A DNA stretch of 28,315 bases from Pseudomonadota bacterium (lineage in GTDB: Bacteria; Pseudomonadota; Alphaproteobacteria; Rhizobiales; Devosiaceae). The notes below the pieces were generated by a model. It ran no database searches. It worked only from the letters and a program-made list of their open reading frames with translations, and was not told where the DNA came from. Shown here piece by piece: positions 7,613 to 14,502 of this stretch (its first letter is position 1; each line of letters begins with the position of its first letter). The position numbers were made by a program, and so were the translations under genes. The DNA is taken from contig JAEWLC010000050.1 of the NCBI GenBank assembly GCA_023393475.1, forward strand, positions 1 through 28,315, read 5' to 3'.

Positions 7613-8737
7613 TCAGGACGGCTGGTGCCTGCCGAGCACCCGATCCTTGTCGCGCATGCGGTTACGTGCCTGCTTGGGCCACAGGTCGTAGGTGCCGCCC
7701 TCGAGCGCATGTCGGGCGTGGATGGGCCAGTTCGGGTCGTCGAGCGCCGTGCGGGCGAAGGCGACGAAATCGGCATCGCCCTCGGTGAGAATGCGTTCGG
7801 CATCCTCGGGCGCGTCAATCAGGCCGACCGCCATGGTGGGCACGCCGGCGCTGCGGACGGCCTTGGCGAGCGGCACCTGGTAGAGCGGGCCGGCCTTGAT
7901 GCTGGCGCCGTCGAAGCCGCCCGACGAGACATGCACCACGTCGACGCCGCGTGCCTTCAGCTCGGCCGAGAGGACCACCGAGTCATCGATGCTCCAGCCG
8001 TCCGGACGTCCGTCGGTGGCCGAGATGCGCACGACGAGCGGCTTGTCCTCCGGCCAGGCGGCGCGGACGGCATCGGTGATCTCGAGCAGGAGCCGCATGC
8101 GGTTCTCGCGGCTGCCGCCATACTCGTCGGTGCGGTGGTTGGCCAGCGGCGAGAGGAACTGGTTGATGAGGTAGCCGTGCGCGGCGTGGATCTCGATGAG
8201 GTCGAAGCCCGCGGCCTCGGCCCGGCGCGTCGCCGAGACGAAGTCGGCGACGAGGGACTCGATGCCGGCCTTGTCGAGCGCAGCCGGCGTCTGGAAGTTC
8301 GGATTGGACGAATGGGCCTCGGCGCTCGGCGCGACGGGTACCCAGTTCTCGTAGGCGTATTCGACCTTCTCGTCCTCAGTCTCGTCGAAGCCGTGGCGCC
8401 AGGCGATCGGCGTCGATGCCTTGCGGCCGGCATGGGCCAGCTGGATGCCGGCGGCCGCGCCTTCGGCCTTGAGGAAATCGACGATACGCTTCAGGGGCTC
8501 GATCTGGCCGTCTTCCCAGAGGCCAAGATCACCGTAGGAGATGCGGCCTTCCGGGTTCACGCCGGTCGCCTCGAGGATCACGAGGCCGAACCCGCCGATG
8601 GCGAAGCGGCCGAGATGGACGAGGTGCCAGTCGTTGGCATAGCCGTGCCGCGCCGTGTACTGGCACATCGGTGCCACGACGGTGCGATTGCGGAGAGTCA
8701 GGCCGCGCAGGGTATACGGCGAAAAAAGCTGGGACAT
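7613..8737 (-). CDS. NADH:flavin oxidoreductase, YqjM-type Old Yellow Enzyme (ene-reductase)
   Basis: A 374-aa TIM-barrel FMN protein (Oxidored_FMN, PF00724). It is of the YqjM/class III type: it carries the APMCQY motif with Cys25 and Tyr27, the cysteine that tunes the flavin in that group. The substrate-anion pair His184/His187 appears in IHAAHGYLINQFLSP, followed by N-R-x-DEYGGSRENR. The C-terminal phosphate-binding region (DADFVAFARTALDDPNWP) is intact. These enzymes reduce activated C=C bonds and nitro compounds with NAD(P)H in the cytoplasm. I start at the ATG at 8737 (MSQLFSPYTL), the family's normal N-terminus; a GTG at 8782 would add 15 unrelated residues. A 26-bp near-perfect palindrome lies about 53-78 bp upstream and may be an operator. 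Confidence 0.93.
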   Translation of the reverse strand: MSQLFSPYTLRGLTLRNRTVVAPMCQYTARHGYANDWHLVHLGRFAIGGFGLVILEATGVNPEGRISYGDLGLWEDGQIEPLKRIVDFLKAEGAAAGIQLAHAGRKASTPIAWRHGFDETEDEKVEYAYENWVPVAPSAEAHSSNPNFQTPAALDKAGIESLVADFVSATRRAEAAGFDLIEIHAAHGYLINQFLSPLANHRTDEYGGSRENRMRLLLEITDAVRAAWPEDKPLVVRISATDGRPDGWSIDDSVVLSAELKARGVDVVHVSSGGFDGASIKAGPLYQVPLAKAVRSAGVPTMAVGLIDAPEDAERILTEGDADFVAFARTALDDPNWPIHARHALEGGTYDLWPKQARNRMRDKDRVLGRHQPS

Positions 8738-8789
8738 GTGTGGGAGTCTGCTGCAGGTCAAAAGGAACGACCAAACATGCACCTACCGC

Positions 8790-8815
8790 CTTCCATCGGC
8801 AAGTGCCGATGGAAG
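8790..8815. promoter_or_regulatory. 26-bp palindrome upstream of the Old Yellow Enzyme gene (operator or terminator)
   Basis: CTTCCATCGGCA (8790-8801) and TGCCGATGGAAG (8804-8815) are perfect 12-base inverted repeats around AG. The site lies 53 bp upstream of the oxidoreductase ATG and 30 bp downstream of the lipoprotein stop. No T-tract follows on the minus strand, which favours a dimeric repressor operator over an intrinsic terminator, but an 11-bp stem with an AAGT loop could also form in the RNA. Confidence 0.55.
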
Positions 8816-8844
8816 CATGCCTCACCTGCGCGGGACCGATGTCC

Positions 8845-9207
8845 TCAGTCGTGGACGGTGTACTCGGTTACGCCGCCGGCGGCGACGTTGAGGCGCTGGC
8901 GGGCCTCGCCATAGCCAACCGAGCCGGCATCGACATCCCAACAGCCCGCGGAAACGGTGAAGTTGTAGCTGTCGCCGGTCCCGAGCGAGACGCCGCCGGG
9001 CATGCGGTTGAGCCCGTAGGTCGAAGCTCCGCACTCCGAGACGAGGATGACGTCGACGACGCGGCTGGTCTGGTTGATGACGGTCAGCGTTCCGGTGGGC
9101 TCGCCCGGCCGGATCAGTTCTCCGCCGGTGATCCAGGCGTCGCCGCTACAGGCGGCAAGCGCAACCAAGCATGCCGCAGCAGTGGCGGCGCGAAATACAG
9201 AATTCAT
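8845..9207 (-). CDS. Small lipoprotein (120 aa), function unknown
   Basis: The ATG at 9207 follows GGGGGA. The signal sequence MNSVFRAATAAACLVALAAC ends in a lipobox (LAAC, Cys20), so the mature protein should be lipid-anchored. The remaining 100 residues are rich in Thr, Val and Gly with alternating hydrophobic residues (TLTVINQTSRVVDVILVS, YNFTVSAGCWDV), pointing to a small beta sandwich. Two cysteines (in SECGAS and AGCWDV) could pair in the periplasm. It lies between the exporter and Old Yellow Enzyme genes on the same strand. No family recognised. Confidence 0.8.
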   Translation of the reverse strand: MNSVFRAATAAACLVALAACSGDAWITGGELIRPGEPTGTLTVINQTSRVVDVILVSECGASTYGLNRMPGGVSLGTGDSYNFTVSAGCWDVDAGSVGYGEARQRLNVAAGGVTEYTVHD

Positions 9208-9338
9208 GTGTTCCCCCAATGACGAGGCGACGTGCCGCGTCGTCATCCCCACGGCAATTGCTAGCAGAGGCGCGTGCGACGTCAATCATCGCGCGCTGCT
9301 TTTCAATCACGATTGCCGATGGGTCGGGGTAAGTCTGA

Positions 9339-10754
9339 TCAAGCGGCCTGCGTGCGGCGGTGTCCGGAGACTTCGGAGCCGGCGTTTCGCTCGAGCGTCA
9401 GCAGTTGCAGCGAACAGAGGATGACCACCGCTCCCATCACGATATAGGCGATCTGGAAATCGACAACGCCGAGCACCGGGGCGCCGCGCCACATCTGGCT
9501 GAGGTTGAGGCAGCCGGCGGCGACGGCGACGCCGAACACCATCGAAAGCTGCTGCGACATGCTGGAAATGGTGGTCGCGGAGCTGCGCTGGTCGGCATCA
9601 ACGTCGGCGAAGGCCAGCGTCGCCAGCGCGGTGAACTGCATGGAGCGGGTGGCGCCGGCGACGAAGAGGATCGCGGCGGTGAGCGCGTAGGGCAGGGTCG
9701 GGCTCAGCAAGGCGCAAGCGATCACCGAGATGCCGGCGATCACGCCATTGACGGTGAGCACGTTGCGGAAGCCGAAGCGGCGCAGCGTCGGCGTGGTGAC
9801 CGATTTGATCACCAGGTTGCCGAGGAAGTAGATGACGACCAGCCCGCCGGCGCTGAGCGCATCCATGCCGTAGGCGACCTGGAACATCAGCGGCAGCAGG
9901 AACGGGGTCGCATTGATGGCGATGCGGAGCACCACTCCGGCCTGGGCATCGGTGGCAGCGAAGGTGCGAACGCGAAGCGTGCGAAGGTCGATCAGCGGAT
10001 GCTCGACGCGCAACAGCCAGGTCACCGCCGCAGCACCCACGACAAAGCCGGCGACGATCAGGGCGAGGGCGATCCAACTGGGCAAGCTGCCCTGCACCAG
10101 CGCGTCGAGGCCGTAGAGCATGAAGCCGAGCGTGATACCGGTCAGCACGAAGCCCGGTGCATCGAACGGCCGGTCCTTGAACTCGGTGTCCTTGGGGACG
10201 ATCGCGGCCACGAGCACGAGGCCGATGATGCCCAGGGGTATGTTGATCCAGAAGTTCCAGTGCCACGAGATGTACTCGGTGATGAAGCCACCGAGGGCAG
10301 GGCCGAGCACCGGCGCGAAGAGCGCGGGCCAGATGGTGAGGCCGATGGCGGGCACGATCTCGGACTTCTTGGCGGTGCGCAGCACGATGATACGGCCCAC
10401 CGGAAAGAGCACGGAACTGCCGGCGCCCTGGAGGGCACGGGCAATGGCGAACTGGCCGAGATCCTGGGCGAGGCCGCAGGCAATCGAGGTCACGACAAAG
10501 CTCGCGATGGCGACGAGGAACACCCGCCGGGCGCCGAAGCGGTCCGACAGCCAAGCCGCAGCTGGAATGCAGGTGGCGACGGCCAGCATGTAGATGGTGA
10601 CGCCGAGGCTCATCTCGAGCGTGCCGACATGGAAATCGAGCGCCATGCGCGGCAGCGCCGTGACGATGATCACGCCATCGAGGAACTGCATGAACAGGGC
10701 GGCAGCCACCACGAGGGCGACGTTGCGGGCGTGCGGGCTGAGGGGCGTGGACAT
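9339..10754 (-). CDS. MFS multidrug exporter, DHA2 (EmrB/QacA) type
   Basis: A 471-aa inner-membrane protein with about 14 hydrophobic helices. It has the DHA2 signature near the first helix (FLDGVIIVTALPRMA), motif A after helix 2 (WLSDRFGARRVF), and motif C (GPALGGFITEYISWHWNFWINIPLG). These transporters expel lipophilic drugs or bile-acid-like compounds using the proton gradient. No EmrA-type membrane-fusion partner is adjacent. It may work alone. The gene diverges from a VOC-family gene across a 141-bp interval containing overlapping inverted repeats. No repressor gene is next to it. The ribosome-binding site is not obvious. Confidence 0.92.
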   Translation of the reverse strand: MSTPLSPHARNVALVVAAALFMQFLDGVIIVTALPRMALDFHVGTLEMSLGVTIYMLAVATCIPAAAWLSDRFGARRVFLVAIASFVVTSIACGLAQDLGQFAIARALQGAGSSVLFPVGRIIVLRTAKKSEIVPAIGLTIWPALFAPVLGPALGGFITEYISWHWNFWINIPLGIIGLVLVAAIVPKDTEFKDRPFDAPGFVLTGITLGFMLYGLDALVQGSLPSWIALALIVAGFVVGAAAVTWLLRVEHPLIDLRTLRVRTFAATDAQAGVVLRIAINATPFLLPLMFQVAYGMDALSAGGLVVIYFLGNLVIKSVTTPTLRRFGFRNVLTVNGVIAGISVIACALLSPTLPYALTAAILFVAGATRSMQFTALATLAFADVDADQRSSATTISSMSQQLSMVFGVAVAAGCLNLSQMWRGAPVLGVVDFQIAYIVMGAVVILCSLQLLTLERNAGSEVSGHRRTQAA

Positions 10755-10785
10755 TGTCGGCCGAGGCGGGAGAATTAGCTAGTAT

Positions 10786-10809
10786 GGTACCTATATACCG
10801 GGCCCCGGT
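10786..10809. promoter_or_regulatory. Overlapping inverted repeats in the exporter/VOC divergent promoter region
   Basis: GGTACCTATATACC (10786-10799) has GGTA/TACC arms, and it overlaps ACCGG-GCC-CCGGT (10797-10809). The AT-rich TATATA core stands out in GC-rich DNA and could supply -10 elements for either direction, so a repressor here could control both genes. No matching regulator gene is in the window. Confidence 0.35.
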
Positions 10810-10895
10810 CCCGGGATATGGGCGATTGGGATGATGCTGACAAAATCGGGTCGGGGTGTCGCCTAAGCTCCTCACATCGGATGAGGAGAAGCCAA

Positions 10896-11324
10896 ATGAC
10901 CCAACCCAAGCCGCGCGGTGTCTGCACCGTCGTCTACACCTCCAACGATCATGAGGGCGCCAAGGCCTGGTACGAGCAGCTCACCGGGCTCGCGCCGTAT
11001 TTCGACCGGCCGGGCTATGCCGAGTTCCGCATCGGCGATTTCCAGCAGGAGCTGGGGCTGATGGACGGCAAGTTCGCCGGCTATCTCGGTGGAGAGGTCG
11101 TGCCGCCCGATGGCCGGGCCGGGGCGATCGTCTACTGGCACGTGGATGACGTCGCCGGCATGGTCGAGCGCGCCGTGTCGCTCGGCGCGAAGGTCCATCA
11201 CCCGGTCCGGCAGTTCCAGCCCGACAGCGATTTCGTCGGCGGCACGGTGATCGACCCGTTCGGCAACGTGCTCGGCTTCATGCACAACCCGCACTACCTC
11301 GAGGTACTGGGGGAGGGCGCGTAG
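10896..11324 (+). CDS. VOC-family protein (glyoxalase/bleomycin-resistance fold)
   Basis: A 142-aa single-domain VOC protein with the expected two beta-alpha-beta-beta-beta halves. The first runs VCTVVYTSNDHEGAKAWYEQLTGL; the second is IVYWHVDDVAGMVERAVSLGAKV...GGTVIDPFGNVLGFMHNP, whose DPFGN-x-GF ending is a family hallmark. Such proteins include glyoxalases, dioxygenases and antibiotic-binding proteins; substrate cannot be told here. GAGGAGA 7-13 bp before ATG 10896 decides the start over a longer frame opening at 10818. The stop codon lies in the loop of a hairpin shared with the convergent permease gene. Confidence 0.88.
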   Translation: MTQPKPRGVCTVVYTSNDHEGAKAWYEQLTGLAPYFDRPGYAEFRIGDFQQELGLMDGKFAGYLGGEVVPPDGRAGAIVYWHVDDVAGMVERAVSLGAKVHHPVRQFQPDSDFVGGTVIDPFGNVLGFMHNPHYLEVLGEGA

Positions 11325-11330
11325 GCGCCC
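11315..11330. terminator. Short shared hairpin between convergent genes
   Basis: GGGCGC (11315-11320) pairs with GCGCCC (11325-11330) around GTAG, whose TAG is the VOC gene's stop codon. The permease gene ends at 11332 on the opposite strand, so the same stem would form in both transcripts. No T-tract follows in either direction, so it may slow or stabilise the 3' ends rather than terminate strongly. Confidence 0.4.
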
Positions 11331-11331
11331 G

Positions 11332-12162
11332 CTACCCCTTCACCGCACCCGCGGTCATGCCTGCCACGATCTGGCGGTTGAAGAACAGGTAGACGATCAG
11401 CGGCGGGATGGTGATGAGCAGGATGTTCATGAACAGCAGGTTGTACGACGTGCTGAACTGGCTCTGGAAATTGTAGAGCGTCAGCTGCACCGTCACGTTG
11501 TCCTTGCCCGGCAGGTAGTAGAGCGGGTTGGTGAAATCGTTGAAGATTGCCACCGATTGCACCACGATCAGCGTCACCACCACCGGCCGCAGCAGCGGCA
11601 GCACCACCTGGAAGAACAGGCGCAGCGGCCCGGCTCCATCGATGATCGCGGCTTCGTCGAGCTCCCGGGGGATGGTGGCGATGAAGGCGCGGAACAGCAG
11701 CACCGAGAAGCTGAGGCCGTAGGCGACCTCGATCAGCACCAGCCCGTGCAGGGTCTTGAACAGGCCGATCGATTGCATGACCCAGATGGTGGGCACGACG
11801 GCCGGCGGGATGATGAGGCCGGCGAGGACGAAGAAGTTCACTATCGGCGTCCAGCGCGACTTCGCGTTGCGCTGCAGCACGAAGCCGACCATTGCCCCGA
11901 ACACCACCAGCAACGTCACGCTGGCCACGGTGAGAATGGTCGAGTTCAGGAAAGCCGTGACCAGCATGTAGTCGCGGGTCTGCACGACCTGCACCAGGTT
12001 GTCCCACAGCTGCCACTGCGAGGGCCAGTCGAAGGCACGGGTCGAGGCCTGCTTCCGATCCTTCGCCGCCATCAGCACGATGAAGATGAAGGGCACGATG
12101 AAGACGAAGAAGGTGGCGACGATTGCCGTGCCGCCGACGAGGTAGCGCCGAAGGGTGTTCAT
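11332..12162 (-). CDS. ABC sugar transporter permease (MalG type)
   Basis: A 276-aa inner-membrane permease with six hydrophobic helices and the cytoplasmic EAA loop ELDEAAIIDGAGPLRLFFQVVLPLLRP, the ATPase-docking motif of carbohydrate (CUT1) importers. It is the last gene of the rhamnosidase operon. Its ATG at 12162 overlaps the stop of the upstream permease by 4 bp (ATGA), indicating translational coupling and a heterodimeric channel. The longer frame reaching 12909 is a shadow of the other permease. No ABC ATPase is encoded nearby, so a shared MsmK/UgpC-type ATPase from elsewhere is expected. Confidence 0.93.
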   Translation of the reverse strand: MNTLRRYLVGGTAIVATFFVFIVPFIFIVLMAAKDRKQASTRAFDWPSQWQLWDNLVQVVQTRDYMLVTAFLNSTILTVASVTLLVVFGAMVGFVLQRNAKSRWTPIVNFFVLAGLIIPPAVVPTIWVMQSIGLFKTLHGLVLIEVAYGLSFSVLLFRAFIATIPRELDEAAIIDGAGPLRLFFQVVLPLLRPVVVTLIVVQSVAIFNDFTNPLYYLPGKDNVTVQLTLYNFQSQFSTSYNLLFMNILLITIPPLIVYLFFNRQIVAGMTAGAVKG

Positions 12163-13082
12163 CGCTCGACCTCGCTGCGGTTCAGGTACATCGACAGCGG
12201 CACGATGATCAGCGCCACGAGGGCGAACAGCACGACGTTGCCGGCGGTGGAGAGGCCATAGAAGCCGGCCTGGTACTGCTTGTAGATCACCGAGGCGATC
12301 ACGTCGGAAGTGAAGCCTGGGCCGCCCCGCGTCATCGCCCAGATGAGGTCGAACGATCGCAGCCCGCCGATCAGCGACAGGATGATCACGGTCACCGTGG
12401 CCGGATGCAGCAGCGGCAGGGTGATGGCCCAGAAGTTCTGCCAGGAGCTGGCGCCGTCGATCCGCGCGGCCTCGAAATAGTCCTGCGGGATCGAGACGAC
12501 ACCGGCCATGTAGATCACCGTCGCAAGGCCCACGCCCTTCCAGACGTCGACGAGTGCGACGGAATAGAGGGCGAAGCGCGGATCCGTGAGCCAGCCGGGC
12601 CCCTTGATCCCGAACAGGGCGAGCGTCTCGTTTATGACGCCCTGGGTAGGGTGCATCATGGCGACGAAGGCGATGCCGACGCCGACGGTCGATACGAGCA
12701 CCGGAAAGAAGATCACGGCGCGCAGGTAGCCCCGGCCGATGATGTCGGAGGTGAGCAGCAGCGCCAGCATCATGCCGAGGATCACTTTCAGCCCGGATGT
12801 CACCACGCCGTAGATCAGCGTGTTGATCAGCCCCTGGACGAGGAAGGGTTCCTTGAAGAACTGGATGAAATTGGCGAGGCCGATGAAATGGGCCTCGAAG
12901 AGCGTCCACCGGGTCAGGCTGAAGAACAGCGAGGCGATGGTGGGCAGGGTGAACAGGACGCTGAAGACGATGGCCGCCGGCAGGTAGAACCAGGTGGGAT
13001 AGGCAGAGGTCTGCCGTCGCTTCCGCCGCTGCGCGGTGTTGACGACGCCAAGTTCGGCGTCTGCCCTAGCTGCCAGGCTCAT
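12159..13082 (-). CDS. ABC sugar transporter permease (MalF type)
   Basis: A 307-aa permease with six membrane helices starting after a basic N-terminus (QRRKRRQTSAYPTWFYLPAA). The EAA loop reads YFEAARIDGASSWQNFWAITLPLLHP. It is the partner of the overlapping MalG-type gene. GGAGGAC lies at ideal distance before the ATG. A 59-bp gap with an 8-bp GC hairpin separates it from the binding-protein gene upstream in the operon. The likely cargo is a rhamnose-containing oligosaccharide, inferred from the co-operonic GH78 enzyme. Confidence 0.94.
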   Translation of the reverse strand: MSLAARADAELGVVNTAQRRKRRQTSAYPTWFYLPAAIVFSVLFTLPTIASLFFSLTRWTLFEAHFIGLANFIQFFKEPFLVQGLINTLIYGVVTSGLKVILGMMLALLLTSDIIGRGYLRAVIFFPVLVSTVGVGIAFVAMMHPTQGVINETLALFGIKGPGWLTDPRFALYSVALVDVWKGVGLATVIYMAGVVSIPQDYFEAARIDGASSWQNFWAITLPLLHPATVTVIILSLIGGLRSFDLIWAMTRGGPGFTSDVIASVIYKQYQAGFYGLSTAGNVVLFALVALIIVPLSMYLNRSEVER

Positions 13083-13103
13083 CCATTGTCCTCCAGTCAG
13101 GAA

Positions 13104-13129
13104 CCGCGCCCAGCCTGAACCGGGCGCGG
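13104..13129 (-). promoter_or_regulatory. Intercistronic hairpin after the binding-protein gene
   Basis: CCGCGCCC (13104-13111) and GGGCGCGG (13122-13129) form a perfect 8-bp stem with a 10-base loop in the 59-bp space between the binding protein and first permease. No T run follows. By analogy with malE-malF, such a hairpin can protect the upstream mRNA and raise binding protein over permease levels; that role is inference. Confidence 0.55.
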
Positions 13130-13141
13130 CTGTGCGTGGGC

Positions 13142-14437
13142 TTACTGCCAGTTCAGGCCGAGCTGCTGGGCCTGCTTCTTGACGTCCTCGTCGTAGAGAG
13201 CGGCAGCCTCGGCAGCCGGGCGGATGCCCGAACCGACTTCAACCGTGATCTGCTCGAGTGCCGGGCCCTTGATGGGCGAGAGGAACTCGAGGGCCGGAGC
13301 AGTCGCGCCATCCTGCTGGAAGTAGGGCAGCAGGTCGGCCACGGCCGGCGGCACGTCGGCGGGAAGCTCGCAGCCCTTGATCAGGTATGGGCCCGTCGCG
13401 CCGTTGGCGGCGCTGCGGACATCGCAGCCCTTGGTGCTGGCGATGAACTCGACGAACTTCTTGGCTTCCTCGGGATGCTCGGTGGTCTTGGAGATGTAGA
13501 CCGCGGCCGGCATCCAGACGGTGAGGCCGTTCTTGGCCGCATCATCGCCGGGGATGGCGAAGAAGCCGACGTCCTTGAGGTTGTCGGGGTAGTCCTGCGC
13601 TATGCCGCCGATGGCGAAGGTCAGCATCGGATAGTGGGCGCCTTCACCCGTGGCGACCATGCGCACGCCATCCGCGAACAGGGCCGAGGCATAGTCCTCG
13701 TTGAGGTAGCCGGCCTTGAACACTTCCTCGCCCCGCTCGAAGCCCTTCATCGCGGCGGGCGTGGTCGCATACTTGGCCTTGCCCGCGGTGTATTCCTCGG
13801 CGAAGTTCGGAACGGCCGCCTGGACGTTGTAGAAGTCACCGAGGACGAACAGCTGGCTGGTCCAGGTATCGCCGAAGGTCTGGATCACGGGGGCGGCCTT
13901 GCCGGCAGCCTTGATCTTTTCGTTGTTGGCCATGAACTCGGCCCAGGTCTTGGGCACGGAGAGGCCGAGCTCGGCGTAGATCGGCTTGTTGTAGAGGATG
14001 CCGCCGCCCATCGAGGCTTCCTCGGGCACGCCGTAGATGCGGCCGTCGGTAGCCGTCACGACCGGCTTGAACGAGTCGATCACGTTGGCCTGGAAGGCTT
14101 CATCGGTCAGATCGAGCATGGTCTGGGTCGGGTTGAGCGCCTGGAACAGCGAACCCGCATTGTAGCGGAACACGTCGGTCATTTCGCCGGTGGCGAGGCG
14201 GGTCTTGACGATGTTGTCGCCTTCGCCGCCGCCCGGACGGGTCTCGATGTCGACCTTGATGCCCGGGTTCTCGGCCTCGAACGCCGCCTTCAGGCCCTCG
14301 GCCGTCGCCACGTTGGTCGGGTTGTCGTCCACGAGGTAGGTGAGCGTGACCGCGTCCTGGGCGAAAGCCGGCGCGAAGCCGACCGAGAGCAGGGCGGTGG
14401 CGGCAAGCAAGGCCCGCCTGGTGATGGAAAGTCTCAT
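13142..14437 (-). CDS. ABC transporter sugar-binding protein (periplasmic)
   Basis: A 431-aa extracellular solute-binding protein of the CUT1 (SBP_bac_1) type. The signal peptide MRLSITRRALLAATALLSVG ends around AFAQ, with a twin Arg in a normal Sec-like context and no lipobox Cys. The mature protein opens TLTYLVDDNPTN and has the typical EAENPGIKVDIETRPG and GRIYGVPEEASMGGGILYNKPIYAELGL segments. It captures the sugar for the two permeases downstream. GGGAGGAA precedes the start; an ATG 5 bp upstream is followed at once by a stop. It is the second gene of the rhamnosidase operon. Ligand is unproven. Confidence 0.94.
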   Translation of the reverse strand: MRLSITRRALLAATALLSVGFAPAFAQDAVTLTYLVDDNPTNVATAEGLKAAFEAENPGIKVDIETRPGGGEGDNIVKTRLATGEMTDVFRYNAGSLFQALNPTQTMLDLTDEAFQANVIDSFKPVVTATDGRIYGVPEEASMGGGILYNKPIYAELGLSVPKTWAEFMANNEKIKAAGKAAPVIQTFGDTWTSQLFVLGDFYNVQAAVPNFAEEYTAGKAKYATTPAAMKGFERGEEVFKAGYLNEDYASALFADGVRMVATGEGAHYPMLTFAIGGIAQDYPDNLKDVGFFAIPGDDAAKNGLTVWMPAAVYISKTTEHPEEAKKFVEFIASTKGCDVRSAANGATGPYLIKGCELPADVPPAVADLLPYFQQDGATAPALEFLSPIKGPALEQITVEVGSGIRPAAEAAALYDEDVKKQAQQLGLNWQ

Positions 14438-14502
14438 TTCATTTCCTCCCTTGGCCGGAAACACCGGCAATTTGCATGCGTCTCCCGTCGGCTCCTCCGC
14501 CG

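Noticed and set aside
9360..10778. 472-aa open frame antisense to the MFS exporter
   Set aside because: Extremely charged, His/Asp/Glu-rich translation that mirrors membrane helices; not a gene.
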